Shown here piece by piece: positions 45,250-53,408 of a stretch of 64,000 nucleotides of DNA (positions are counted from its first letter, which is position 1; each line of letters opens with the position of its first letter). The position numbers and the translations under genes are program-made. The DNA comes from Nocardioides lacusdianchii. Its GTDB lineage: Bacteria > Actinomycetota > Actinomycetes > Propionibacteriales > Nocardioidaceae. A model generated the notes under the pieces. That model saw only the letters and a list, made by a program, of their open reading frames with translations. It had not been told where the DNA came from and made no database searches. Where the stretch lies: the NCBI RefSeq assembly GCF_020102855.1, contig NZ_JADHZD010000005.1:310001-374000 (forward strand), written 5' to 3'.

Positions 45250-45890
45250 CAGGCCCTCCAGCCCTCGACGTGGATGGCCTCGTCGAGGGTGCGGCCCCCG
45301 CGCCAGCCGTGCCGGACCAGGTCCGGCACCTCCTGCAGCTCGGTGATCGGCCCCAGGCAGAGCCAGGCGACCGGGCGTACGCCGTCGGGCAGGCCGACGA
45401 GGTCGGCGAGGAACTCCTCGCGGTAGAACGACACCCACCCGACGCCGAGGCCCTCCGCGGTGGTGGCGAGCCAGAGGTTCTGGATGGCCAGGCAGGTGGA
45501 GTAGAGCCCGGTGTCGGCGATCGCGTGGCGCCCGAGCACGTGCTGCCCGCCGCGGTCGGGGTCGTACGTCACGACGACGCCGAGGCCGGACTCGCGGATG
45601 CCCTCGACCTTGATCCGCTCGAACCTCTCGCGGCGCTCGCCGTCGAGCTGGGCTGCGAAGGTCTGCCGCTCGGTCTCGACGTGCTCGGCGAACGCCTCTC
45701 GCGTCTGGTCGTCGAAGACGAGCACGAAGTCCCACGGCTGTGTGTGCCCGACGCTGGGCGCGTGGTGGGCGGCCTCGAGCACGCGGCGCAGCGCCCCGAG
45801 GTCGACGGGCTCGCCGCTGAACTCTGCTCGTACGTCGCGTCGGCGGGCGATGACGTCGTACAGGTCCTGGCTGAGCGTCTGCGCGGTCAT
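45249..45890 (-). CDS. bluB: 5,6-dimethylbenzimidazole synthase
   Basis: 213 residues of the nitroreductase-like BluB family that cannibalises FMN to make the lower ligand of B12. The BluB pattern is visible in ARRRDVRAEFSGEPVD, HHAPSVGHTQPWDFVLV, GLYSTCLAIQNLWLAT and GVGWVSFY. ATG 45888-45890 overlaps the chelatase stop as ATGA. Its position in a cob operon excludes a general nitroreductase. Confidence 0.93.
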   Translation of the reverse strand: MTAQTLSQDLYDVIARRRDVRAEFSGEPVDLGALRRVLEAAHHAPSVGHTQPWDFVLVFDDQTREAFAEHVETERQTFAAQLDGERRERFERIKVEGIRESGLGVVVTYDPDRGGQHVLGRHAIADTGLYSTCLAIQNLWLATTAEGLGVGWVSFYREEFLADLVGLPDGVRPVAWLCLGPITELQEVPDLVRHGWRGGRTLDEAIHVEGWRA

Positions 45891-47914
45891 GCGGCGTGCG
45901 CCAGGCTCGTCAACGCGCTCGCGCTGACGTCGGCGATCGGCAGGTGGGTGGCCTGCATGGCCTGCGCGAGCGAGCCGGCGAGGCCCATCCGCATCGGGCC
46001 CTGCTCGCAGTCGACGACGACCGCGGTCGTCCGGTGCTCGGCGATCCACTGTGCGGCCTGCCGGCTGCGCGCGACGGCGTCCGCGCCGTGGGTGGCGCGG
46101 CCGTCGGTGATCACGATGAGCAGCGGTCGCCGTCTCGGGTCCCGGACCGCCTCGACGCGCAGCACCTCGGCCGCGGTGAGCAGGCCCTCGGCGAGCGGCG
46201 TACGCCCTCCCGCCGGCAGCTCGGCCAGGCGCCGGGCGGCGATGTCGACCGAGTGCGTCGGCGGCAGCGCGACCTCGGCGCCGTCGCCGCGGAAGGTGAC
46301 CAGCCCGACCTTGTCGCGGCGCTGGTAGGCGTCGAGCAGCAGGCTGAGGATCGCGGTCTTGACCTGCTCCATCCGCTTGCGCGCCGCCATCGAGCCGGAC
46401 GCGTCGACGCAGAAGAGGACGAGGTTGGCCTCGCGCCCCTCGCGCCGGGCGGTCCGCAGGTCGGCGTGCTCGAACCGGAGCCGTCCACCGGTCCGCCCGC
46501 GCACCAGCTGGTGCGGGGCCGCGGCGCGGATCGTCTCGACGAGGTGCAACCCGCCCTGCCCCGTCGGGTCGACACCGGCGCGGCGCCCGTTCGACGTCAG
46601 GGCGCGGGACCGCTTGCCCGACTCGCCCGCTCCCGTGCCGGAGACCTCGAAGCGGCGAACCTTGTAGGGGTCCGCGGCAGCAGCGACCATCGCTGGTCGA
46701 GTAGCCCCCGAGGAACGAGGAGGCGTATCGAGACCCTGGTCGTCTTCCTTCGGTGGTCGATCAGCCCCGTCTCCCTCACTCGGTGGTCGAGTAGCCCCCG
46801 AGGAACGAGGGGGCGTATCGAGACCCTCACCCTCGGAGTCCCCCTCGCCGTCCCCCTCACCCTCTGGCTCCGGCGGAAGCGGCGGCTCGGGCTCCGGCTC
46901 CTCGTCCCCGAGCACCGCGTCGAGCAGGTCCTCGTCCAACCCCGGCGCGTCGAACGGGTTCCGCCGCCGCCGGTGCGGCAGCGCCAGCAGCGCGGCCTGG
47001 CGGATGTCGGCCCGGGTGACGGTGGTCCGACCGTTCCACGCTGCGTGCGCGACGGCCGTACGCGTGGTGACGATGTCGGCGCGCATCCCGTCGACCTCGA
47101 AGGCGGCGCAGACCTCGGCGACCTTGGTGAGCACTGCGTCGGTGAGATCGACCTCGGGCAGCAGCTTGCGGGCGGCGGCGATGCGGTCGGTCAGCGCGCG
47201 CTCCGCGTCGGCGTACGCCTCGACGAAGGTGTCCGGATCGGCGTCGAAGGCGAGCCGGCGGCGTACGACCTCGGCGCGCAACTTCGGATCACGTGGCGCG
47301 GCGATCTCGACGGTGAGCCCGAAGCGGTCGAGGAGCTGGGGGCGGAGCTCGCCCTCCTCGGGGTTCATGGTGCCGACGAGCACGAAGCGCGCGGCGTGGG
47401 CGACCGAGACGCCGTCGCGCTCGACGGTGGAGCGGCCCATCGCCGCGGCGTCGAGCAGCAGGTCGACGAGGTGGTCGTGGAGGAGGTTGACCTCGTCGAC
47501 GTAGAGCAGGCCGCGGTGCGCGCGGGCGAGGAGGCCGGGCTCGTACTCGGCGACGCCGTCGGCCAGCACCTTGGACAGGTGCAGCGAGCCGAGCACGCGA
47601 TCCTCGGTGGCGCCGACGGGGAGCTCGACGAGGCGTGCGGGGCGCGTCTCGGTCTCGGCGTCGAGTGGCCAGTCTCCATCTGGAGACGTGTCGCCCGGCC
47701 GGCTCGAGAACCGGTCGCCGGCGACCACCTCGATCGGCGGCAGCACGGAGGCGAGGGCGCGCACGGTGGTGGACTTCGCCGTGCCCTTCTCGCCGCGCAC
47801 GAGGACGCCGCCGACCTCGGGGGAGATCGTGGTGAGGACCAGCGCGAGGGTCATGTCGTCGCGGTCGTCGGCCTGTGAGGGGACGATCGCGGACAGGGGG
47901 TACTGCAGTGGCAT
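45887..47914 (-). CDS. Fused ChlI/ChlD-type cobaltochelatase ATPase subunit
   Basis: 675 residues. The N-terminal AAA+ domain has Walker A RGEKGTAKSTT (41-48 core), Walker B LLYVDEVNLL and the VGTMNPEEGELRPQLLDRFG sensor. An acidic, Pro-rich linker (~340-440) follows, with two translated copies of the repeat (GLDTPPRSSGATRP twice). The C-terminal von Willebrand A domain has MIDAS DASGS at 504-508. This subunit and CobN would insert cobalt into hydrogenobyrinic acid a,c-diamide. The ATG at 47912-47914 follows a GGGAG ribosome site; an earlier in-frame start at 47938 exists. It heads the operon to bluB, cobO and cobBC and lies after a riboswitch. Confidence 0.9.
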   Translation of the reverse strand: MPLQYPLSAIVPSQADDRDDMTLALVLTTISPEVGGVLVRGEKGTAKSTTVRALASVLPPIEVVAGDRFSSRPGDTSPDGDWPLDAETETRPARLVELPVGATEDRVLGSLHLSKVLADGVAEYEPGLLARAHRGLLYVDEVNLLHDHLVDLLLDAAAMGRSTVERDGVSVAHAARFVLVGTMNPEEGELRPQLLDRFGLTVEIAAPRDPKLRAEVVRRRLAFDADPDTFVEAYADAERALTDRIAAARKLLPEVDLTDAVLTKVAEVCAAFEVDGMRADIVTTRTAVAHAAWNGRTTVTRADIRQAALLALPHRRRRNPFDAPGLDEDLLDAVLGDEEPEPEPPLPPEPEGEGDGEGDSEGEGLDTPPRSSGATRPPSEGDGADRPPKEDDQGLDTPPRSSGATRPAMVAAAADPYKVRRFEVSGTGAGESGKRSRALTSNGRRAGVDPTGQGGLHLVETIRAAAPHQLVRGRTGGRLRFEHADLRTARREGREANLVLFCVDASGSMAARKRMEQVKTAILSLLLDAYQRRDKVGLVTFRGDGAEVALPPTHSVDIAARRLAELPAGGRTPLAEGLLTAAEVLRVEAVRDPRRRPLLIVITDGRATHGADAVARSRQAAQWIAEHRTTAVVVDCEQGPMRMGLAGSLAQAMQATHLPIADVSASALTSLAHAA
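46690..46823. repeat. Two tandem-orientation repeat copies inside the chelatase linker
   Basis: Copy a (46690-46733) and copy b (46780-46823) each run from GCTGGTCGAGTAG or GGTGGTCGAGTAG through CCCCCGAGGAACGAGG to GGCGTATCGAGACC, differing by a few bases. Between them is a shorter GGTGGTCGATCAGCCCCGTC copy (46751-46770) in which the TAG word has become TCAG. In the chelatase frame the words translate as GLDTPPRSSGATRP. Confidence 0.88.
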
Positions 47915-47950
47915 GGGGGCTCCCGCTCTCGTTGCCAACTTCTGGTGGAT

Positions 47951-48075
47951 GGCGGGAGGCCGGTCTTCGGACTTCTCGGAACGCCATTTCGACGTCTCGA
48001 GTCACCGCAGCGGGCCCTGTGCCGGATTCTCACCGGCTTCCCAGATTCTCCCCAGACTTCGGGGCACCTCTCGCC
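47951..48075 (-). promoter_or_regulatory. Cobalamin riboswitch before the chelatase-bluB-cobO-cobBC operon
   Basis: On the minus strand the core reads GGGAAGCCGGTGAGAATCC, then GGCACAGGGCCCGCTGCGGT, and a variant B12 box AAGTCCGAAGACCGGCC. Arms CTCTCGCC (48068-48075) and GGCGGGAG (47951-47958) close P1 with one mismatch. The CCCGCTGCGGTGA form, in place of CCCGCCACTGT, differs from the other three aptamers here. It ends ~37 bases before the chelatase ATG. Confidence 0.87.
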
Positions 48076-48104
48076 TTGTCCGCGTCACGATAGCGTCTGC
48101 GGCC

Positions 48105-49316
48105 ATGTCGTCCACCGGGGTGCCCAGCGAGGTCGTCGTCGTCGGGATCGGGGCCGACGGGTGGGCCTCGTTGCCCGCGTCGTCGCGTTCGCTGGTGCTG
48201 GAGGCGCCGGTGCTGTGGGGTGGTTCGCGGCACCTGTCGCTCGTGCCAGACGCGCCCCGTCAGGTGCGGGTGCCGTGGCCGTCGCCGCTGTCTGCAGGCC
48301 TGCCGTCCCTGCTTTCGGAGTACGCCGGGCGTCCCGTCGTCGCGCTGGCGTCGGGGGATCCGCTGGTGTCGGGGATCGCCTCGACGCTCCTCGATCTGGG
48401 TGCGCCCGTACGCGTGGTGCCGGCCGTGTCGTCGGTGGCGCTGGCGCGGGCTCGGATGGGTTGGTCTGCCGAGTCGTGCGTGGTCGTGACCGTCGTCGGG
48501 CGTTCGCTGTCGCGGGTGCTGCGCGAGTGCGCGCCGGGGCGGCGGGTGCTGGTGCTGTCGTCGGACGCGTCGACGCCTGGTGCTCTTGCCGAGCTGCTGA
48601 CGTCGTCGGGCTGGGGAGCGTCGCGTCTGACCGTGCTGGGGGACCTGGGTTCGTCGTCGGAGTCATCAATCTCGGCTGTCGCCTCGTCCTGGTCCGAGTC
48701 GTCGCCGGCACTGAACGTGATCGCCGTCGAGGTCGTCGGGAACGGCCTCGCCTCCTGGGCGCCGGGCCTCCCTGACGACGCCTTTGAGAACGACGGCCAG
48801 CTCACCAAGCGCGACCTCCGCGCCTCGGCCCTCGCCCGCCTGATGCCCGCACCGGGCCAGCTCCTCTGGGACGTCGGTGCTGGCGCGGGTTCGGTCGGCA
48901 TCGAGTGGATGCGCGCGCATCCGACCTGTCGCACGATCGCCATCGAGTCGGACCCTGGCCGGGCTGCGCGGATCGCTCGCAACGCGTCAGCGCTGGGCGT
49001 CCCGGACCTTGAGGTCGTCGAGGGCCGAGCGCCGTCAGCCCTTGCCGGCCTCGAAGCGCCGGACGCGATCTTCATCGGCGGCGGCGCTACTCGCGAAGGC
49101 GTCCTCGACACGTGCCTCGCGGCGCTGAAGGCGGAGGGCCGCCTCGTCGTTCACGGCGTGACGCTCGAGACCGAGACGCTCCTGGCCAAGGCGTACGCCG
49201 GGCACGGGGGTGAACTGAATCGCACTAGGGTTGAGATCGCGGATGAAATCGGCAACTTGACAGGCTGGAGGCCGTCCAGGTCGATCGCTCAATGGGTGTG
49301 GATCAGTGGCGACTAG
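48105..49316 (+). CDS. cobL: Precorrin-6B C5,15-methyltransferase (decarboxylating), CbiE-CbiT fusion
   Basis: 403 residues. Residues 1-~200 are a tetrapyrrole methylase (CbiE half): VVVVGIGADGWASLP, VVALASGDPLVSG and VPAVSSVALARARMG. Residues ~215-403 are a Rossmann methyltransferase (CbiT half): QLTKRDLRASALARLMPAPG, DVGAGAGSVGIEW, ESDPGRAARI and IFIGGGATREGVL. It methylates C5 and C15 and decarboxylates the C12 acetate of precorrin-6B. The ATG at 48105 is divergent from the chelatase riboswitch; a longer upstream frame crosses that riboswitch. The Ser-rich inter-domain linker (SSSESSISAVASSWSESS) is unusual. Confidence 0.93.
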   Translation: MSSTGVPSEVVVVGIGADGWASLPASSRSLVLEAPVLWGGSRHLSLVPDAPRQVRVPWPSPLSAGLPSLLSEYAGRPVVALASGDPLVSGIASTLLDLGAPVRVVPAVSSVALARARMGWSAESCVVVTVVGRSLSRVLRECAPGRRVLVLSSDASTPGALAELLTSSGWGASRLTVLGDLGSSSESSISAVASSWSESSPALNVIAVEVVGNGLASWAPGLPDDAFENDGQLTKRDLRASALARLMPAPGQLLWDVGAGAGSVGIEWMRAHPTCRTIAIESDPGRAARIARNASALGVPDLEVVEGRAPSALAGLEAPDAIFIGGGATREGVLDTCLAALKAEGRLVVHGVTLETETLLAKAYAGHGGELNRTRVEIADEIGNLTGWRPSRSIAQWVWISGD

Positions 49317-49471
49317 TGCACAGGTCGCTTGTCGATCAGCTGCCGGCGCCCGGCTGGTTGGCCGGCCGATCGCTCCCGTACGGATCGGTCATGGTGCCAA
49401 TCATGCCGCCGCGCCTCGTCGCGTCAGGGCTCGGGGCGGGCGGGCGGGGCTGGGTGGCTGCGGTGGCGTTC

Positions 49472-50428
49472 TCAATGATCATGACTGGTCCCCCACGGGT
49501 TGAGGTCTTGGGGATAGTAGTGCTTGCGGTTGATCCAGCGGAATCCCTCGTGGCGACTGATGGCCGCTACGTCGATGACACCACCTACGGTATCCGGACC
49601 CATCAGAAAGTGGCTGTACTGGGCTGTGGTGTGAACAAGGAACTTGGCCAGTTGGATCGCATCATCGATCGGCATGGGCGCGACCACCGGCAAGCGGCTG
49701 GCCTGACTGACAAGTGGCTCGATCTGTGAGCTCCAGACGGGCTCCCCGACGGCGGCCTTGATGGCATGAAGCAAGCCCTGGTCGATCCCGCCAAAGAGAC
49801 GCTCCGTGGCGTCGGGTTGAGCGAAGGCTTGCCATCCATACCCGGGAACACCGATCAGCATCTCTGGTGTGGGGCTCGTCGTCGGGTCTGTGATCAAGAC
49901 CTGCCAAGCCTCCGCCTGTTTCTCTCCGCTGGAGTATCCAGCGATGAGCATGCCCAACTCTGGCGTGCCCGTCGCACCGCCAAAGGACTTCGAATACAAC
50001 TCCCCGTGAAACATCTCAACATACCGGGCAGCGACTTCTTGGATCGTGTAGGAGTCAGGATTTAGGGACCAGTCTTGGTGGTCGGGATCATTTCCCATGA
50101 GCCGTCGGCGCAGATCCTTCGTGAGGGTCGCGATGCTGGCTGACTCGATGGCGCCAAGACCCCAAGTCATGGCTGCAATGGGTAGGTGGCGGTGGAGGTG
50201 AAACACCTTATTTGCGCTGTTGTACACCTGGTGCAGGTCGCCCCCGCCCGCAAGCGGGATGGTGAGCGTAGTCGCGGAGTCCGCGGCCAAGACGATGCCA
50301 TCAAAGACCTTGACCACCACGGCGACTGTCACGCCGTCATGGTCCCACGGCCAAGAGTCGCGTAGTGGCATCATCGGCGACTGCGAGTCGCGCGTTCCGA
50401 GTTCGAACCTCTTGGCGGCCTTGCCCAT
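49472..50428 (-). CDS. Ntn-hydrolase/proteasome-like protein in a lower-GC island
   Basis: About 318 residues from ATG 50426-50428; GTG at 50330-50332 (giving MTVAVVVKVFDGIVLAADSA) is an attractive later start because proteasome-like and other Ntn-hydrolase proteins often begin just there. The VVKVFDGIVLAADSATTL strand pair and NKVFHLHRHLPIAAMTWGLG resemble the proteasome beta/HslV fold, but the residue that would be an N-terminal Thr is not obvious. No signal peptide is seen. It is the last gene of a three-gene minus-strand unit with a methyltransferase and a membrane protein. The base composition is visibly lower in GC than in the cob genes. Confidence 0.6.
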   Translation of the reverse strand: MGKAAKRFELGTRDSQSPMMPLRDSWPWDHDGVTVAVVVKVFDGIVLAADSATTLTIPLAGGGDLHQVYNSANKVFHLHRHLPIAAMTWGLGAIESASIATLTKDLRRRLMGNDPDHQDWSLNPDSYTIQEVAARYVEMFHGELYSKSFGGATGTPELGMLIAGYSSGEKQAEAWQVLITDPTTSPTPEMLIGVPGYGWQAFAQPDATERLFGGIDQGLLHAIKAAVGEPVWSSQIEPLVSQASRLPVVAPMPIDDAIQLAKFLVHTTAQYSHFLMGPDTVGGVIDVAAISRHEGFRWINRKHYYPQDLNPWGTSHDH

Positions 50429-50486
50429 GCGTGGTGTATCCGCCTCAAGCCCTACCTGCAAGTTCCGTGCAGAGGTCCGTCGAGAG

Positions 50487-51239
50487 TCATTTTTTGTGCG
50501 CACGAAAGAACCAAAAGTGCGGCTTCTTCCATTTGACCCCCGTAAGGCGCTGGACACTTGGTTCCATCATTGGTTCCCAAGTTTCGACTTTTCCAAAACC
50601 GGAATCAGAGAATGCGTCCAGATACATGGACGTAGGTCGATGGACGTGCAAGGTCTTCACGCCAGTCGCCGAGAGCGAGGTTCGGAATTCGGACTGAATG
50701 TAGATCTCTTTTTCGTAGTCGAACCACGGAGACTGGCTGTAGCCCCAGTATTCCGGCCAGTGTCGTGGATGGGTCACTGCGCCTATCAGTGGTGCGCCTT
50801 CTCGTAGCGTTCTTGCGCTGGCGTGCAGGAATCCAGAAAGGTCAACGACGTCCTGCAACACCATAAGTGCGACGGCGGCGTCGTGCTTAACGGCGTTGCT
50901 CAACGCGTATTGGCTGATGGTCACGTTCTGAATTTGAATATTCGATAACCGCATCACGTGCTGGCTAGCGATTCTTGCTGAGACGGCACTTGGGTCGATG
51001 CCGACTACCGACTTCGCAAAGCTGCGCAGCGTTTTCGTAAAGCGTCCGACGCCACATCCAATATCGATCACCGAGCCGCAGTTTGGGGGCATGAGGCTTG
51101 TAACGCCAGGAGCAAGGACGTACCGGTAGCTTGGGTCTCGGTCGCCGTCAAGGTCCTGGGCGCGCCGCTGGGCAACCAGATCCCATGCAGCTACTTCGAG
51201 TTCTTGCGCTCGAGTCTTCGAGATCGGATTCGCAGTCAT
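50487..51239 (-). CDS. Class I SAM-dependent methyltransferase in a lower-GC island
   Basis: 250 residues. SVIDIGCGVGRFTKTL (motif I; Asp59, Gly61, Gly63, Gly65), VVGIDPSAVSARIA (motif II) and VALMVLQDVVDLSGFLHASA (post-II/III region) form a complete AdoMet-binding fold. The C-terminus (PSVQRLTGVKWKKPHFWFFR) is unlike UbiE-type enzymes. The substrate is unknown. Codon usage is less GC-biased than in neighbours. The ATG overlaps the stop of the upstream membrane protein as ATGA. Confidence 0.8.
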   Translation of the reverse strand: MTANPISKTRAQELEVAAWDLVAQRRAQDLDGDRDPSYRYVLAPGVTSLMPPNCGSVIDIGCGVGRFTKTLRSFAKSVVGIDPSAVSARIASQHVMRLSNIQIQNVTISQYALSNAVKHDAAVALMVLQDVVDLSGFLHASARTLREGAPLIGAVTHPRHWPEYWGYSQSPWFDYEKEIYIQSEFRTSLSATGVKTLHVHRPTSMYLDAFSDSGFGKVETWEPMMEPSVQRLTGVKWKKPHFWFFRAHKK

Positions 51240-51991
51240 GGTGTCGGCCCGCCTTTGGGGTCGCCGTGGGGCCCGTCTGGGATAATCGTCGATGGGAGTC
51301 GTCTGGCAGCAGACGCCTTCGCGGCGTCCAGGCTGGCCTTGGCCAACCTGTACACAGGATCCTTCTTGTCATCGGTGGTTCGGATCACGTGCTTTCGGCC
51401 CTCGGGAAGTGCCACCGCGTAGTAAGAGTTCCCTCCCGACTCAAACTTCGTGAACCGTGCCTTGCTGGCGATCCGCACTCGAACTACGTGACAGCCCGTC
51501 GAAGCCATAGCTGCTAGGTGGTCGACCTGCGAACTTGTGAGCTCGTCTTTAATGCACGCGATAATCGTGAACTGGCTTCCCCTGCTGACGAAGACATCGT
51601 CCTCGGGCTTGGCCCATGACAAGTCGCGGGTGAAAATGGTCGCTGAACTAGACCTTTCGAGTTGCCGAAGCATCCATTGCCGGATCTCCTCGTCAGTTTC
51701 CGCAACCTTCTTCTTCCTTCGATCGGCGAACCATCCCTCGGTGACCTCATGCGTCCCAGCGGCAATCGTCCCACGCGGGTATTTGAAGGACACCTCTTGG
51801 TACTTCAAGGGCCGCTTCTTTAAGCCCAGCAGCGCGAGAGTTAGGAAGAGGATTAGCAGCGGCAGGTAGATTCCGATTGAAATCCAGTCCGATGTGGAAC
51901 TGGTGTCGAAGTCTGCCAAGATTGGCGCCGATACGGCGATGATTCCTACCACTACGATTGTGTACTCGCCGGTTGCTTTTAGATTCCGCAC
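51236..51991 (-). CDS. Two-TM membrane protein with a cytosolic domain, island gene
   Basis: 251 residues. Two transmembrane helices (~10-27 and ~37-57) form a hairpin, leaving a ~190-residue cytosolic domain. That domain begins with a basic region (RRKKKVAETDEEIRQWMLRQ) and then ATIFTRDLSWAKPEDDVFVS and DHLAAMASTGCHVVRVRIAS, an alternating pattern reminiscent of PLD-like or nucleotide-sensing folds, although no catalytic HKD is seen. It could be a membrane-tethered sensor or effector. It heads the unit with the methyltransferase and the Ntn-like protein. No known family is recognised with confidence. Confidence 0.65.
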   Translation of the reverse strand: MRNLKATGEYTIVVVGIIAVSAPILADFDTSSTSDWISIGIYLPLLILFLTLALLGLKKRPLKYQEVSFKYPRGTIAAGTHEVTEGWFADRRKKKVAETDEEIRQWMLRQLERSSSATIFTRDLSWAKPEDDVFVSRGSQFTIIACIKDELTSSQVDHLAAMASTGCHVVRVRIASKARFTKFESGGNSYYAVALPEGRKHVIRTTDDKKDPVYRLAKASLDAAKASAARRLPSTIIPDGPHGDPKGGPTP

Positions 51992-52215
51992 GCGATCTCT
52001 CTACTGTAGACACTGCCAGGCAGCTGGGCGCTGTTCCAGTCGGCAATCATTGTGCCAGTTCAGAGCTGATCCGTTCCGTTCTCTGGCGATTCGGCAGCCT
52101 TGATCTCGGAAAGTGGGGTGCCCTCAACGCATCCCTCCCACTCATCGTTGGGTTTCGACACAGACATGCTGGACGCCGCCGGACCCTTTGGCCCGGCGGC
52201 GTACAGAGGAAGCGG

Positions 52216-52611
52216 TCAGTTCCGCTTCCCCGGCGAGAAGATCAGCACCGTGAACACCACGGTGAGCACGACCCCCGCAGCCACGAGGATCTTGATCCCC
52301 GCCGGCACGTCCACGAAGAAGGCCGGCAGCGAGGTCAGGGTCACGATGATCATGCTCGCGGCGGTGAGACGGGCGGCCGGACGGCTGCCGTTGCGCCAGG
52401 CGACGATGCCGGCGACGATCGCGACGGCCGAGAGGACCGAGCAGGCGACGAGGATCGACATCGGCGGACCGGCCTCGGCACCCTCGGGCGTGGGCAGGAT
52501 CGCGCTCGGCAGGTTGGTCAGCGCGTAGGCCATGGCCAGGCCGAGGCCGACCTTGTTCTTGGTGCTCCACGGAGCGCGGGTGGTGGTGTCGGTGGGTGCG
52601 GTGGTGGTCAT
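52216..52611 (-). CDS. Small four-helix membrane protein
   Basis: 131 residues. After a Thr-rich start (MTTTAPTDTTTRAPW) there are four hydrophobic helices (VGLGLAMAYALTNLPSAIL; MSILVACSVLSAVAIVAGIV; ARLTAASMIIVTLTSLPAFF; IKILVAAGVVLTVVFTVLIF). AAGGAGCTTCTG provides a good ribosome site. It is divergent from the response regulator at 52764 by ~150 bp and may be its target; two-component systems of this type often control such a membrane protein. Function unknown. Confidence 0.75.
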   Translation of the reverse strand: MTTTAPTDTTTRAPWSTKNKVGLGLAMAYALTNLPSAILPTPEGAEAGPPMSILVACSVLSAVAIVAGIVAWRNGSRPAARLTAASMIIVTLTSLPAFFVDVPAGIKILVAAGVVLTVVFTVLIFSPGKRN

Positions 52612-52763
52612 CAGAAGCTCCTTGTGAGGTGGTGGTGCCTCCAGAGTCGTCGCGCGCCCACCGGACGGGATCGGCGTACGCTCCCCATCATCAGGGAGGA
52701 ATCCCGGCTCGGGTAGGAGCAGGATCCCGGGTCACGGACCCTTGCAGGCAGGACGATGAGCTC

Positions 52764-53408
52764 ATGGCCCCGATCCGCGTCGTACTCGTCGACGACCACC
52801 CGGTCGTGCTCGGCGGGCTGCGCGCGCTGCTCGACTCGCTGCCGGACTTCGAGGTGGTCGGCACGGCGACGGACGGCGAGGCGGGCGTACGTGAAGTGGT
52901 GCTGACAAAGCCCGACGTCGTGCTCATGGACATCCGGATGCCCGGCATCGACGGGCTCGAGGCCACGCGGCGGATCCGGCAGAGCGCCAGTGGGGTCGCG
53001 GTGCTGGTGCTGACGATGTTCGACGACGACGACACGGTCTTCGGGGCGATGCGCGCGGGCGCGCAGGGCTACCTGCTCAAGGGGGCCGACCAGGCCGAGA
53101 TCGACCGTGCGATCCGGGCCGTCGTCGCGGGCGAGGCGATCTTCAGCCCCGGCGTCGCGCAGCGGGTGCTCGGCTACTTCGCGGCACCGCCCCCGGTCGC
53201 CGACCCGTTCCCCGAGCTCACCGCCCGCGAGCGCGAGGTCCTCGACCTGATGGCCGCCGGCGAGCGCAACCAGATGATCGCCGACCGGCTCTTCCTCTCG
53301 CCGAAGACCGTCGCCAACCACATCTCCTCGATCTTCGTGAAGCTCGCCGTCGCCGACCGGTCCGCCGCCATCGTGCGCGCACGGCGGGGAGGGCTGGGCG
53401 GGTCATGA
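52764..53408 (+). CDS. NarL/FixJ-type response regulator
   Basis: 214 residues. The receiver domain has Asp10/Asp11 (VVLVDDHPVVLGGL), phospho-acceptor Asp56 (LMDIRMPG), Thr in VLTMFDDDD and Lys in GYLLKGAD. The LuxR-type helix-turn-helix spans ~150-214 (LTAREREVLDLMAAGERNQM, ending AVADRSAAIVRARRG). It would be phosphorylated by the HK encoded at once downstream. I chose ATG 52764 (MAPIRVVLV) over a longer in-frame start. Overlaps the kinase by ATGA. Confidence 0.94.
   Translation: MAPIRVVLVDDHPVVLGGLRALLDSLPDFEVVGTATDGEAGVREVVLTKPDVVLMDIRMPGIDGLEATRRIRQSASGVAVLVLTMFDDDDTVFGAMRAGAQGYLLKGADQAEIDRAIRAVVAGEAIFSPGVAQRVLGYFAAPPPVADPFPELTAREREVLDLMAAGERNQMIADRLFLSPKTVANHISSIFVKLAVADRSAAIVRARRGGLGGS

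Noticed and set aside
49317..52215. Prophage or integrative element
   Set aside because: No integrase, structural gene, tRNA target or att-like direct repeats were found at the edges.
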